From: DTYU01 sp040757355 | GTDB lineage: Bacteria > Bacillota > Desulfotomaculia > Desulfotomaculales > Ammonificaceae | Direction: 5' to 3' | DNA: 64,000 nucleotides | Assembly (NCBI GenBank): GCA_040757355.1 | Contig: JBFLWY010000005.1 | Coordinates: forward strand, 1 to 64,000 | Shown here: positions 16,637-30,200 of the stretch, one piece after another | How the letters are laid out: every line of letters starts with the position of its first letter | Numbering within the stretch: the first letter of the stretch is position 1 | Notes under the pieces: model-generated | The model's input: only the letters and a program-made list of their open reading frames with translations | The model's database searches: none | What the model was told of the DNA's origin: nothing | Translations under genes and position numbers: made by a program

Positions 16637-17256
16637 TGCAGTGCCTCCTCCACCCGCGTCAGTGCTTCTTTGGTAATCATGAGCTTCGGGTAGCGCAGGA
16701 GGTCGTAGACATTTAAGTTGGACACCGTCAGGAATTTAACCCCCCGAATGTTGGCCACAGCTAATCTCACTTCAGTGTTCGGTTCGGCGGTAACCAAGAG
16801 CGCACCATCCAAGGCGCTAAAGCGGGCCAATAGGTCCAACGCCTCTTTCGTCTTCGGCACCGGCAGTCGCAATTGGTCAAGTACGATTAAATTGCCGTTT
16901 CGCACCTTGTCTGCAAGCGCATATCGCAACGCCAACCGGCGCACCTTCTTAGGCAGAGTGTAAGCATAATCGCGGGGGTGCGGACCAAACACTATCCCCC
17001 CGCCCCGCCATATAGGTGAGCGGATACTGCCGTGGCGGGCACGACCGGTGCCCTTCTGCCGCCACGGCTTACGGCCGCCGCCGGCGACTTCCGCCCGTGT
17101 TTTTGTATCGTGCGTACCCCGGCGCCGGTTCGCAAGCTGCATCACCACTACGTCGTGCACTACCGCCGGGTTCGGCTCAACAGCAAAGATATCATCCCGG
17201 AGTTCAATCTCCTCTACCCGGTCGCCACCGGTATTGAAAACGCCTATCTTAGGCAA
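16633..17256 (-). CDS. rplD: 50S ribosomal protein L4
   Basis: L4 (207 aa) extends a loop into the exit tunnel and in some bacteria autoregulates the S10 operon. The loop segment TRAEVAGGGRKPWRQKGTGR and GRARHGSIRSPIWRGGGIVF are intact. It is separated from rplC by 265 noncoding bases, where a short gap is usual. Confidence 0.96.
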   Translation of the reverse strand: MPKIGVFNTGGDRVEEIELRDDIFAVEPNPAVVHDVVVMQLANRRRGTHDTKTRAEVAGGGRKPWRQKGTGRARHGSIRSPIWRGGGIVFGPHPRDYAYTLPKKVRRLALRYALADKVRNGNLIVLDQLRLPVPKTKEALDLLARFSALDGALLVTAEPNTEVRLAVANIRGVKFLTVSNLNVYDLLRYPKLMITKEALTRVEEALQ

Positions 17257-17521
17257 ACCAATCTCCTCCTAAAACCAGCAGTCAGCAGTCAGAAGTCAGA
17301 AGAATAGGTAACACACTATTAAAGCACTTTTCTCTTGGCTCTGACCACCTATAGCCCTGACCGCCCTTTTCTATATCCGACCTTTCCTGCGCCGGGCTTT
17401 TCTAAATGTACCTATAGCCGCCAGTCATCGGTCGCCGTTTTGTAGGAATTCCCTTTCCAACCCTACAAACTTTGACTCCCTCCTTCTGGATTCTGAATTC
17501 CGGCTACTGAATTCTTAACTA
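17257..17521. repeat. repeat-rich rplC-rplD gap
   Basis: A 265-base gap inside the S10 operon. It starts with CAGCAGTCAGCAGTCAGAAG, near-perfect copies of a seven-base unit, and also contains TGACCACCTATAGCCCTGAC, GCCGCCAGTCATCGGTCGCCG and TTCTGGATTCTGAATTC. There is no gene, no strong terminator and no CCCAGCACTCA element. Confidence 0.55.
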
Positions 17522-18154
17522 TTATTTAACCGCGGTCTTAACCGCTTCCCTTATTATCAATAGTCCGCCACGGGGACCCGGCACCGCACCCCGCACCATC
17601 AAAATGTTACGCTCGGGATCAACCTTGACCACTTCCAGGTTTTGTACGGTCACCTGTTCGTTACCGTAGTGACCCGGCAGCCTCCGACCTTTGAAAACAC
17701 GGGCCGGACCCTTTGCCGCCAGCGAGCCGGGACGGCGGTGGTACTTTGAACCGTGCCCCATAGGCCCGCGGTGAAAACCGTGCCTCTTTATCCCGCCGGC
17801 GAAACCGCGCCCCTTGGTAATTCCTGTAACGTCGACCTTTTGTCCGGGTACAAAAATGTCTGCCTTAATTTCCTGCCCCGGGCTATAAGAAGCTGCCTGA
17901 TCTACCCGAAATTCTTTCAGGTACCGGAGGGGTTTCACCCCTGCACGGGCGAAATGACCTTTAAGGGGTCTGTTAACCAACCGCTCCGGCTTCAGGCCGA
18001 ACCCCACCTGAACAGCCTCGTATCCATCTTCGTCCCTTGTCTTCGTCTGGACTACGGTACAAGGGCCGGCCTCGATTACCGTTACCGGAACCGCCTCACC
18101 GGTCTGGGTATAATACTGTGTCATCCCGAGCTTTTTCCCGAGAATGCCCTTCAT
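17522..18154 (-). CDS. rplC: 50S ribosomal protein L3
   Basis: L3 (210 aa) is one of the first proteins in 50S assembly. It begins MKGILGKKLGMTQYYTQTG and carries TGITKGRGFAGGIKRHGFHR and the loop HGSKYHRRPGSLAAKGPARV near the peptidyl transferase centre. The ATG at 18154 has GGAGGTG six bases upstream; the 26-residue upstream extension of the frame is not family-like. Confidence 0.96.
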   Translation of the reverse strand: MKGILGKKLGMTQYYTQTGEAVPVTVIEAGPCTVVQTKTRDEDGYEAVQVGFGLKPERLVNRPLKGHFARAGVKPLRYLKEFRVDQAASYSPGQEIKADIFVPGQKVDVTGITKGRGFAGGIKRHGFHRGPMGHGSKYHRRPGSLAAKGPARVFKGRRLPGHYGNEQVTVQNLEVVKVDPERNILMVRGAVPGPRGGLLIIREAVKTAVK

Positions 18155-18322
18155 CCGTGCCACCTCCATTGCTGTACGACCGCTGTAAAACTTAACCTGC
18201 CTATTTGGAAGTGCGTTCTTCTTACAACTCACTTCTTAGATCTCCGGGCTTCCGACTACAACTCTCGCAGCGCGAATAGTTAACCTTACTTTTTCGACGA
18301 TTTAGAGTTTTACAAGACCCTG

Positions 18323-18631
18323 CTATAACTTGATCTCAATGTCCACCCCTGCCGGGAGGTCCAGGCGCATCAACGCATCAACGGTCTTGGGCGTGGGCTC
18401 AAGGATGTCGATAAGCCGCTTATGCGTCCGGATCTCGAACTGTTCCCGCGAGTCCTTATCCTTGTGCGGTGACCGCAGGATAGTATAAATGTTCTTCTCC
18501 GTCGGCAGCGGTATTGGTCCTGCTACTTCAGCACCGGTTCTCTTAGCGGTATCTACGATCTTTTGCGCCGACTGGTCCAGCATGTAGTGGTCGAATGCCT
18601 TGAGCCTTATTCTTATCTTTTGACCTGCCAT
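18323..18631 (-). CDS. rpsJ: 30S ribosomal protein S10
   Basis: S10 (102 aa) is a 30S head protein that also acts with NusB in antitermination. Motifs are IRIRLKAFDHYMLDQSAQKI, GPIPLPTEKNIYTILRSPH and RTHKRLIDILEPTPKTVDAL. It directly follows tuf, as in Firmicutes where str and S10 operons are joined. Confidence 0.96.
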   Translation of the reverse strand: MAGQKIRIRLKAFDHYMLDQSAQKIVDTAKRTGAEVAGPIPLPTEKNIYTILRSPHKDKDSREQFEIRTHKRLIDILEPTPKTVDALMRLDLPAGVDIEIKL

Positions 18632-18657
18632 CCTGTATAAAGTCCTCCTGAGAGATG

Positions 18658-19860
18658 TTACTCTCTAACCCCGGTAACCACTCCTGAAGCGACCGTGCGG
18701 CCGCCTTCCCGAATGGCGAACCGGAGGCCTTCCTCAATCGCTATGGGGGTGATGAGGTCAATATCAATTTTGATGTGATCGCCCGGCATCACCATTTCGA
18801 CACCGTCGGGGAGCTTCGTTACACCAGTTACGTCGGTGGTCCGGAAGTAAAACTGCGGCCGGTAACCATTGAAAAACGGGGTATGACGCCCGCCTTCCTC
18901 CTTGGTCAGGACGTAAACCTCAGCCGAAAACTTCGTGTGCGGTTTAATGCTTCCCGGCTTCGCCAGCACCATGCCGCGCTCCAGTTCGTCCCGGTCAACG
19001 CCGCGGAGCAAGCAACCGATATTGTCTCCGGCCACTCCCTCGTCGAGCGTCTTGCGGAACATCTCCACACCGGTTACCACGGTCTTGCGCGGTTTTTCGG
19101 CAAACCCTACTATCTCTACCTCATCGCCTACCTTAATCCGGCCGCGCTCGACGCGCCCGGTACCCACAGTGCCGCGCCCGGTGATGGTGAATACATCCTC
19201 GACAGGCATCAGGAAAGGCTTATCAATATCGCGCTGCGGTGTAGGAATGTACTCGTCAATGGCGTCCATCAACTTCCAAATCGACCCGCAATGCGGACAT
19301 TCCCGCTGGGCACAGCCGCACTCCAATGCTTTAAGCGCCGAACCCGTTATAACCGGCGCCTCGTCCCCCGGAAACTCGTATGTCGTCAAGAGTTCGCGTA
19401 CTTCCATCTCTACGAGCTCCAGCAATTCCGGATCGTCTACCATGTCCGCCTTATTTAAGTACACCACAATATAGGGTACTCCCACCTGCCGCGCAAGCAG
19501 GATGTGCTCCCGCGTCTGCGGCATAGGACCATCCGCCGCCGAAACAACCAGGATAGACCCGTCCATCTGCGCTGCACCGGTGATCATGTTCTTGATGTAG
19601 TCGGCGTGCCCGGGACAGTCAACGTGGGCGTAGTGCCGCTTTTCTGTTTCGTATTCGACGTGCGCGGTATTGATAGTGATACCGCGCGCTTTCTCTTCCG
19701 GTGCGTTGTCGATCTCGTCGTATTTCTTGTACGACGCCATTCCCTGCTTCGACAGGCACAACGTGATTGCTGCGGTCAAAGTAGTCTTCCCGTGGTCGAC
19801 ATGCCCGATCGTCCCGACGTTGACATGAGGTTTCGTCCGCACGAATTTCTGCTTCGCCAT
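18658..19860 (-). CDS. tuf: elongation factor Tu
   Basis: EF-Tu (400 aa) carries aminoacyl-tRNA to the ribosome. GTPase motifs: G1 GHVDHGKTT (19-27), G3 DCPGH (81-85), G4 NKAD (136-139). The G domain has an unusual cysteine-rich insert, LECGCAQRECPHCGSIWKLM, with Cys181, 183, 188 and 191 (C-x-C-x4-C-x2-C). A similar insert is known in EF-Tu of some related anaerobic clostridia. It is suggestive of a metal site, but no function is shown here. Confidence 0.97.
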   Translation of the reverse strand: MAKQKFVRTKPHVNVGTIGHVDHGKTTLTAAITLCLSKQGMASYKKYDEIDNAPEEKARGITINTAHVEYETEKRHYAHVDCPGHADYIKNMITGAAQMDGSILVVSAADGPMPQTREHILLARQVGVPYIVVYLNKADMVDDPELLELVEMEVRELLTTYEFPGDEAPVITGSALKALECGCAQRECPHCGSIWKLMDAIDEYIPTPQRDIDKPFLMPVEDVFTITGRGTVGTGRVERGRIKVGDEVEIVGFAEKPRKTVVTGVEMFRKTLDEGVAGDNIGCLLRGVDRDELERGMVLAKPGSIKPHTKFSAEVYVLTKEEGGRHTPFFNGYRPQFYFRTTDVTGVTKLPDGVEMVMPGDHIKIDIDLITPIAIEEGLRFAIREGGRTVASGVVTGVRE

Positions 19861-19881
19861 GGAATCCCTTCCTCCTTAATC

Positions 19882-21960
19882 TTACATAATGTTATATTTT
19901 TGAATGATCTTTTCTTTAATGTTCCGCGGTACTTCAGAATAATGGTCAAACTGCATTGTATAGGTTCCACGTCCCTGTGTCAATGAACGAAGTTGGGTGG
20001 CGTAACCGAACATTTCAGCCAGGGGTATAAAGGCGTGAATCAGCCGGTTGCCGTCCCGGACCTCAATATCCTCGATGTGTGCCCGCCGCGAGTTGAGATC
20101 ACCGATTACATCCCCGGTATACTCCTCCTGGGTAATGACCTCGATCTTCATCACCGGCTCTAACAGCACGGGATTCGCCCGCGAGACAGCCTCTCTGAAC
20201 GCTATGGACCCGGCGATTTTAAAGGCCATCTCGGAAGAATCGACCTCGTGGTAGGATCCGTCAACCAGCGCCACGCGCACGTCAAGAACGGGGTAGCCGG
20301 CAAGCACCCCGCTCTCCATCGCCTCGCGTACCCCGGCTTCCACCGCAGGAATGAACTCCTTGGGTACAGTACCTCCGACCACCTTGCTTTCGAAAAGGAA
20401 GCCTTCTCCCGGGCTCCGGGGCTCGACTTCCAGAATCACGTGGCCGTACTGTCCCCTGCCGCCGCTCTGGCGTATGAACCTGCCCTCCGCTTTTGCCGGT
20501 CTCGTAATGGTTTCACGGTACGCCACCTGCGGCTTACCTACGTTCGCCCCAACCTTAAATTCACGGAGCAACCGGTCGACAATGATCTCGAGGTGCAGTT
20601 CTCCCATTCCCGAAATGATCGTCTGTCCCGTTTCCGGGTCGACCTGCACCCGGAATGTCGGGTCTTCCTCCGCTAGGCGTGCAAGGGCCTGCCCCATTTT
20701 GTCCTGATCCGCTTTTGTCTTGGGTTCAATAGCTACAGAAATAACCGGCTCCGGAAAATCCATCGCCTCAAGGATGATCGGGTGTTCCTCGTCGCAAAGT
20801 GTGTCACCGGTGGTGGTGAACTTAAGCCCGACTGCAGCGACGATGTCACCGGCGTAAACTTCGTTTATCTCCTGCCGGTGGTTGGCGTGCATCTGCAACA
20901 GACGCCCTATCCGCTCCCGCCTTTGCTTCGTAGAATTATAAGTATAGGACCCTGACTTGAGCCAACCGGAATATACCCGGAAAAAGGAAAGCTTACCGAC
21001 ATACGGGTCAGCCATTATCTTAAAGGCCAAAGCCGAAAAAGGCGCGTCGTCCCGCGCATACCGCCGGTCCTCGAGGCCGGTTTCCGGGTCCACCCCGCTA
21101 ACCGCCGGTACATCGGTCGGAGCGGGGAGATAATCCACAATCGCATCAAGTAACGGCTGGACTCCCTTATTCCGGTAGGAAGAACCACACAGAACCGGTA
21201 TGGCTTTCACCGCCAAAGTGGCCTGCCGCAAACCGCGCTTGATCTCTTCCTCCGTAAAAGGTTTGTTCTCCAGGTATTTCAGCATCAGTTCCTCGTCCGC
21301 TTCGGCAACGGTTTCAACCAGCTTTTCCCGGTACTCTTTGACCAGGCCCTTCATTCCTTCAGGCACCGCCGTTTCCTCACTGACCGTGCCGAGGTCATCC
21401 AGATATATGACTGCCTTTTCGCGAATGAGGTCGATAACCCCGCAAAACGAGTCCTCAGTGCCGATGGGAAGTTGAATGGCTACTGGATTTGCACCGAGGC
21501 GGTCCTTGATCATTTGCATACTCCGGAAAAAGTCCGCACCGGTGCGGTCCATCTTGTTGATATACGCAATCCGAGGCACCCCGTATTTATCTGCCTGCCG
21601 CCACACGGTTTCGCTCTGGGGCTCTACGCCACCGACAGAACAAAACACTGCCACCGCACCGTCAAGTACGCGTAACGAGCGCTCTACCTCGACAGTAAAA
21701 TCCACGTGGCCTGGTGTGTCGATAATATTAATACGGCAGTCACGCCAGTAACAGGTCGTTGCCGCTGAGGTGATGGTGATCCCGCGTTCCTGCTCCTGCA
21801 CCATCCAATCCATGGTGGCAGCCCCATCGTCGACTTCGCCGATCCGGTGAACCTTGCCGGTATAAAACAGGATGCGTTCGGTCGTGGTGGTCTTCCCGGC
21901 ATCAATGTGGGCCATGATCCCTATATTTCTGGTTCTTTCGAGCGGAAACTCACGCGCCAT
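19882..21960 (-). CDS. fusA: elongation factor G
   Basis: EF-G (692 aa) drives translocation. G1 AHIDAGKTTTTERIL, switch I RGITITSAATTC, G3 DTPGHVDFTVEVERS and G4 NKMDRTGADFF are intact, followed by domains II to V including GRGQYGHVILEVEP in domain IV and PLAEMFGYATQLRSLTQGRG in domain V. It lies between rpsG and tuf in the normal str order. Confidence 0.97.
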   Translation of the reverse strand: MAREFPLERTRNIGIMAHIDAGKTTTTERILFYTGKVHRIGEVDDGAATMDWMVQEQERGITITSAATTCYWRDCRINIIDTPGHVDFTVEVERSLRVLDGAVAVFCSVGGVEPQSETVWRQADKYGVPRIAYINKMDRTGADFFRSMQMIKDRLGANPVAIQLPIGTEDSFCGVIDLIREKAVIYLDDLGTVSEETAVPEGMKGLVKEYREKLVETVAEADEELMLKYLENKPFTEEEIKRGLRQATLAVKAIPVLCGSSYRNKGVQPLLDAIVDYLPAPTDVPAVSGVDPETGLEDRRYARDDAPFSALAFKIMADPYVGKLSFFRVYSGWLKSGSYTYNSTKQRRERIGRLLQMHANHRQEINEVYAGDIVAAVGLKFTTTGDTLCDEEHPIILEAMDFPEPVISVAIEPKTKADQDKMGQALARLAEEDPTFRVQVDPETGQTIISGMGELHLEIIVDRLLREFKVGANVGKPQVAYRETITRPAKAEGRFIRQSGGRGQYGHVILEVEPRSPGEGFLFESKVVGGTVPKEFIPAVEAGVREAMESGVLAGYPVLDVRVALVDGSYHEVDSSEMAFKIAGSIAFREAVSRANPVLLEPVMKIEVITQEEYTGDVIGDLNSRRAHIEDIEVRDGNRLIHAFIPLAEMFGYATQLRSLTQGRGTYTMQFDHYSEVPRNIKEKIIQKYNIM

Positions 21961-21975
21961 ACCTCAGCACCTCCT

Positions 21976-22446
21976 TTACCAGCGATAGTGTGCAAACGCC
22001 TTATTCGCCTCCGCCATTCTGTGGGTGTCTTCCCTCTTCTTGGCCGCGCCGCCTACACCCTGGGCGGCGTCCATAATCTCGGCTGCCAACTTTTCTTCCA
22101 TTGTCTTTCCCGCACGCTGCCGGGCATAATTTGTAAGCCAGCGAATGGCTAAAGTCTGCCGCCGTGCAGGGCGTACTTCCACCGGCACCTGGTAATTGGC
22201 ACCGCCTACGCGCCGGGCCCTGACCTCCAAAACCGGCATTACGTTCTTCATTGCCTGTTCAAATACCTCAAGCGGGTCTTTGCCGGTTTTCTGCCTGATA
22301 ATATCAAATGCACCGTAGCAAATCTTTTCCGCGATGCTTTTCTTTCCCTGAAGCATGACCTGGTTGATAAGTTTTGTAAGAAACCGGCTCTGGTATACCG
22401 GGTCCGGTAATACCTCACGCCGCGGAACAGGTCCTTTACGCGGCAC
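21976..22446 (-). CDS. rpsG: 30S ribosomal protein S7
   Basis: S7 (156 aa) starts assembly of the 30S head and often autoregulates the str operon. It begins MPRKGPVPRREVLPDPVYQS and has VGGANYQVPVEVRPARRQTL and TMEEKLAAEIMDAAQGVGGA. The 15-base gap to fusA is tight. Confidence 0.96.
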   Translation of the reverse strand: MPRKGPVPRREVLPDPVYQSRFLTKLINQVMLQGKKSIAEKICYGAFDIIRQKTGKDPLEVFEQAMKNVMPVLEVRARRVGGANYQVPVEVRPARRQTLAIRWLTNYARQRAGKTMEEKLAAEIMDAAQGVGGAAKKREDTHRMAEANKAFAHYRW

Positions 22447-22464
22447 AGATTTCCCCCCTTTCGC

Positions 22465-22839
22465 CTACTTTTTGGGTCGTTTGGCCCCGTATTTCGAGCG
22501 GCCCTGGTTCCGGTTCTGAACCCCCGCTGCATCCAGGCTGCCTCTGATTATATGGTAGCGGACACCCGGAAGGTCCTTCACTCTTCCACCACGCACCAGG
22601 ACCACAGAATGCTCCTGAAGGTTGTGACCGATACCGGGAATGTAAGCTGTAACCTCCATCCCGTTCGTCAAGCGGACACGGGCAACCTTTCGAAGCGCCG
22701 AATTGGGTTTTTTCGGCGTAGTGGTATAAACCCTGGTGCAAACGCCGCGTTTTTGGGGGCAACTACGCAGGGCAGGCGATGCCGACTTCTTTCGCAACGT
22801 TTCCCTGCCGTGGCGAACAAGTTGGCTTATTGTTGGCAA
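22465..22839 (-). CDS. rpsL: 30S ribosomal protein S12
   Basis: S12 (124 aa) controls decoding at the A site. It begins MPTISQLVRHGRETLRK from a TTG codon with AAGGGGGTG upstream; the 48 extra residues of the longer frame are not family-like. The streptomycin-related segments TTPKKPNSALRKVARV and PGVRYHIIRG look wild type (Lys at the usual positions), so no resistance change is evident. Confidence 0.95.
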   Translation of the reverse strand: MPTISQLVRHGRETLRKKSASPALRSCPQKRGVCTRVYTTTPKKPNSALRKVARVRLTNGMEVTAYIPGIGHNLQEHSVVLVRGGRVKDLPGVRYHIIRGSLDAAGVQNRNQGRSKYGAKRPKK

Positions 22840-23024
22840 ACAATGCACCCCCTTATTGTAGAAGTCTGAGGTCGGAATAAACCACTCCTGTTCGGTTGTT
22901 AAAGTTAACCCCGACACCGGGCTCCCGACGAAAACGATTTGAGCTCCCGCGAACTTCACCTGAGAAACTGAGTCCCACTGCAATCCCGCTCAATACACGC
23001 GTCTCTATCTCATCCCAATAAGCA

Positions 23025-23049
23025 GCCCCCTGCTACTTCTGCAGGGGGC
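23025..23049 (-). terminator. hairpin between L7Ae-like gene and rpsL
   Basis: A perfect 9-bp stem, GCCCCCTGC / GCAGGGGGC with a 7-base loop, begins six bases past the L7Ae-like stop. No U-run follows on the minus strand, so it may act as an attenuator or mRNA-processing or stability element rather than a full terminator. The rest of the 215-base gap to rpsL shows one heptad-type string near 22861 and no gene. Confidence 0.5.
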
Positions 23050-23054
23050 AAGCG

Positions 23055-23306
23055 TTACTCTTCGATTACGGCGGCCGACGCACAGTTCACACTTATTCCG
23101 CAGGCTCGGCCCAGTTCCCTCATTGAAGGGACCTCCACTATTGGAGTACCTCTCGCCTGGCAGGCCCTAATAACGGGCTCGGTGATACGCCGTTCGGCAT
23201 TCTTCGCTACGTAAACAATCTTCGCTTGCCCCCGCTCAACGGTCTTCAAGGTCTCTTTAGACCCGACCGCCTTTTTGCGGGCAGATACAAGACGCTCGTA
23301 GGGCAC
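23055..23306 (-). CDS. L7Ae-family K-turn RNA-binding protein (YbxF-like)
   Basis: An 83-aa protein of the L7Ae/L30e/S12e family, which binds kink-turn RNAs. MPYERLVSARKKAVGSKETL aligns with the YbxF start, and GQAKIVYVAKNAERR and the C-terminal RELGRACGISVNCASAAVI match the family core. The GTG at 23306 is nine bases after GGGGGG; earlier in-frame starts sit too close to or before that site. The rpoC - L7Ae-like - rpsL order is typical for Firmicutes. Confidence 0.88.
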   Translation of the reverse strand: MPYERLVSARKKAVGSKETLKTVERGQAKIVYVAKNAERRITEPVIRACQARGTPIVEVPSMRELGRACGISVNCASAAVIEE

Positions 23307-23341
23307 TAAAAGCATCCCCCCAAGCACCCACATACCTTATT

Positions 23342-23370
23342 AGATTAGCATCAATTTTCCTCTCTGTCAA
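23342..23370 (-). promoter_or_regulatory. sigma-A promoter of the str operon
   Basis: On the minus strand TTGACA (23365-23370), a 17-base spacer and TAATCT (23342-23347) form a near-consensus promoter just past rpoC. It would drive the L7Ae-like gene, rpsL, rpsG, fusA, tuf and probably the S10/spc genes beyond. An AACACAGATGTGTT dyad just upstream could be a weak rpoC terminator. Confidence 0.75.
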
Positions 23371-23398
23371 CAAAATATTAACACATCTGTGTTGAGTC

Positions 23399-26926
<3,528 letters not shown>

Positions 26927-26950
26927 GAGGCTATCACTCCTGTGAAAATA

Positions 26951-27241
26951 GTACTTCTTTCGATGGGCGCGGCGATAAGCTGCGCATTGCTGCGTCAGGC
27001 TTGCCCAGCACTCAGTTGCACCCTCAAAAGAAGCCGCTCCCTTAAAACGCTATTTAAACGCTTCGCGTAACTACGTTTTCGGTAACCAGTCTGAGTGCTG
27101 GGCTGCGCCTTCCTTGCACTGCTTGCTTCTCGCCGCGTTCCGTTTGTGTCACTCTTCTGCATCTAAGCAACCAGCTTACAGGTCTATTCGCCCCATTTTC
27201 ATCCTTCGTGGTGCCGCTTGACAGCGGCATGGGGGACTCCC
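26951..27241. repeat. long repeat element between rpoB and rpoC, core 27004-27102
   Basis: The core runs from CCCAGCACTCA (27004-27014) to TGAGTGCTGGG (27092-27102), 99 bp. The interior is about four-fifths identical to that of the copy at 30924. Long flanks are shared with the 10.6 and 30.9 kb copies: left GGGCGCGGCGATAAGC, right TTGCTTCTCGCCGCG, which are partly inverted copies of each other. The element accounts for most of the rpoB-rpoC gap. No terminator-like U-run is seen, consistent with rpoC being read through it. Confidence 0.82.
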
Positions 27242-27279
27242 TTAGAAACACTTTGGGTGGCCGAGATGCCCGAAAGAGT

Positions 27280-30200
27280 TTAAACCTCTTCAACCTCTTC
27301 TTCTACCGAAAACTCTTCCGATAACCCTTCGTCTTCCTCTTTGTCTTCATCATCGTCTAGCATACCGCCACCGGCTTTCACCGGCGCAACCGGCGGCATG
27401 TACTTCATGTCGAAGTCTAGCTCACGGGCGGTTTCGCTGATATCCTCTTCGGATTCCTTGATTTCTATTTCCTTGCTGTCTTCTGCAAGGACCTTAACAT
27501 CGAGCCCCAGACTCTGCAGTTCCTTGATCAAAACCTTGAAGGATTCCGGTACTCCCGGTTCGGGTACGTTTTCCCCTTTTACGACCGCCTCATAGGTCTT
27601 TACCCGGCCCACAACATCGTCCGATTTCACTGTAAGCATCTCCTGGAGGGTATAGGACGCACCGTAAGCCTCAAGCGCCCAAACCTCCATTTCACCAAAC
27701 CGCTGCCCGCCAAACTGCGCCTTACCGCCGAGCGGCTGCTGCGTGACGAGTGAGTACGGTCCGGTAGAGCGTGCGTGGATCTTATCATCCACGAGGTGGG
27801 CCAGCTTAAGCATGTAAATGTACCCCACGGTCACCGGGTTGTCGAAAGGCTCACCGGTCCTGCCGTCAATAAGCACCGCCTTTCCGTTTTCCGGCAGGCC
27901 GGCCTTCCGTAGCGTTTCGATTACGTCCTTCTCCGTAGCGCCGTTAAAGATCGGGCTGGTAACTTTCACACCCAGCACTTTTGCGGCCCAGCCCAGGTGT
28001 GTTTCAAATACCTGTCCCAGATTCATCCGCGAAGGCACTCCCAGCGGGTTTAAGACGACTTCAACCGGCGTGCCGTCAGAAAGGAAAGGCATATCCTCTT
28101 CCGGCAGGATGCGGGCGATCACCCCTTTATTCCCATGGCGGCCGGCCATCTTATCTCCCACCGAAATCTTGCGTTTCTGGGCCACGTAAACCCGGACAAG
28201 CTGGTTCACCCCCGGAGGAAGCTCGTCTCCTCTTTCGCGGATGAATACCTTAACATCCACCACCTTACCCGACTCCCCGTGCGGAACGCGCAGCGAGGTG
28301 TCGCGGACTTCACGGGCCTTCTCGCCGAAAATCGCCCGAAGCAACCGCTCCTCGGCTGTCAGCTCGGTTTCTCCTTTCGGGGTAACCTTGCCGACAAGAA
28401 TATCACCGTTGCGTACCTCAGCCCCGATGCGGACGATCCCCCGGTCATCCAGGTCCTTCAGCACATCCTCGCCCACGTTCGGGATGTCCCTGGTAATTTC
28501 CTCAGGGCCTAGCTTGGTATCACGCGCCTCGCACTCGTACTCCTCAATGTGGATGGAGGTGAAATAGTCTTCCTTAACCAGCTTCTCGCTCACCAGGATG
28601 GCGTCTTCGTAATTGCACCCCTCCCAGGACATAAAAGCCGCCAGGACGTTCCTCCCCAGGCTCAGTTCCCCGTGGTCGGTACTGGGACCGTCGGCGATGA
28701 CGTTCCCTTCCCTCACCCTGTCGCCGGTGTTAACTATCGGCCGCTGGTTGATGCAGGTTCCCTGGTTTGAGCGGTTGAACTTCACCAGTGTGTATCTATC
28801 CGTCGTGCCGTCGTCACAAGCAATAACGATCTCGGTGGCAGTAACCTTTTTCACTGTCCCGTTTTTCTTCGCGAGAATTACCGATCCCGTATCGTAAGCC
28901 GCTTTTGCCTCAATCCCCGTACCGACAAGTGGAGCTTCCGCCCGTATGAGCGGTACAGCCTGACGCTGCATGTTTGCACCCATCAAAGCACGGTTGGCAT
29001 CGTCGTGCTCCAAAAACGGTATCAGTGAAGTGGCGACACTGAAAACCTGTTTAGGTGAAACGTCGACGAACTCAACCTCTTCTACCGGAACGACTAGGAT
29101 TTCACCCCTGCCATAACGGACGTTAACACGCTTTTCAAGAAAGTAACCATTCTCGTCCAGCGCTACATTGGCCTGAGCAATTACGTGCTGCTCCTCCTCA
29201 TCGGCCGTCATGTATACGACTTCCTCAGTGACGCGTTTTTCCTCCCTGTCAACTCTGCGGTAAGGAGTCTCAATAAACCCGAACTCATTCACCCTCGCAT
29301 AGGTGGTAAGTGAGCCTATCAGACCAATGTTTGGACCTTCAGGCGTCTCGATAGGGCAGATTCGGCCATAGTGCGAGTGGTGCACGTCGCGCACCTCAAA
29401 CCCGGCCCGCTCACGGCTCAATCCTCCGGGTCCTAAAGCGGAAAGCCGGCGTTTGTGAGTGAGCTCAGCAAGAGGGTTGGTCTGGTCCATAAACTGAGAA
29501 AGCTGACTTGAGCCGAGAAACTCCTTTATCGCCGCCACCACCGGGCGGATGTTGATCAGGACTTGAGGCGTAATCACCTCGACGTCTTGAATGGTCATGC
29601 GTTCCTTGACCACACGTTCCATTCTTGCCAGGCCGATCCGGAACTGATTTTGCAGTAGTTCACCGACGGAACGCAAACGCCGGTTGCCCAGGTGGTCAAT
29701 GTCGTCCACCCTACCCTCACCGCGCATCACCCGTAAAAGGTAACGAAGAGCGGCCACAATATCCTCCGGCGTCAATTCACGGATGAACTCGCGTTCTTTA
29801 GGCACCATTTTTTTTAGGTAAGGGTCGTATTCTTCAGGTTGACTGCCCAAAAAACGATATAGCACTCCGTGCTCGAGCTTTTTATTTAGTTTATAGCGCC
29901 CGACGTAACCTAAATCATACCGCTTGGGGTCGAAGAAAAGGCTCTCCAACAGCGCTCTCGCGCTGTCAACCGTCGGCGGTTCTCCGGGACGCAACCGCTT
30001 GTAAATCTCGATCAAAGCCTCTTCTTCCGTGGTAGCGGTATCCTTGCTAAGTGTATCCTGGATATACGTATCGTTATCGAAAAGCTCCATAATCCTTGCG
30101 TCTGTGGCGTACCCCAGGGCACGAATCAATGCCGTGGCCGGGACCTTCCGTGTCCGGTCTACGCGCACCCAGAGAAGGTCGTTGACATCCGTTTCAAACT

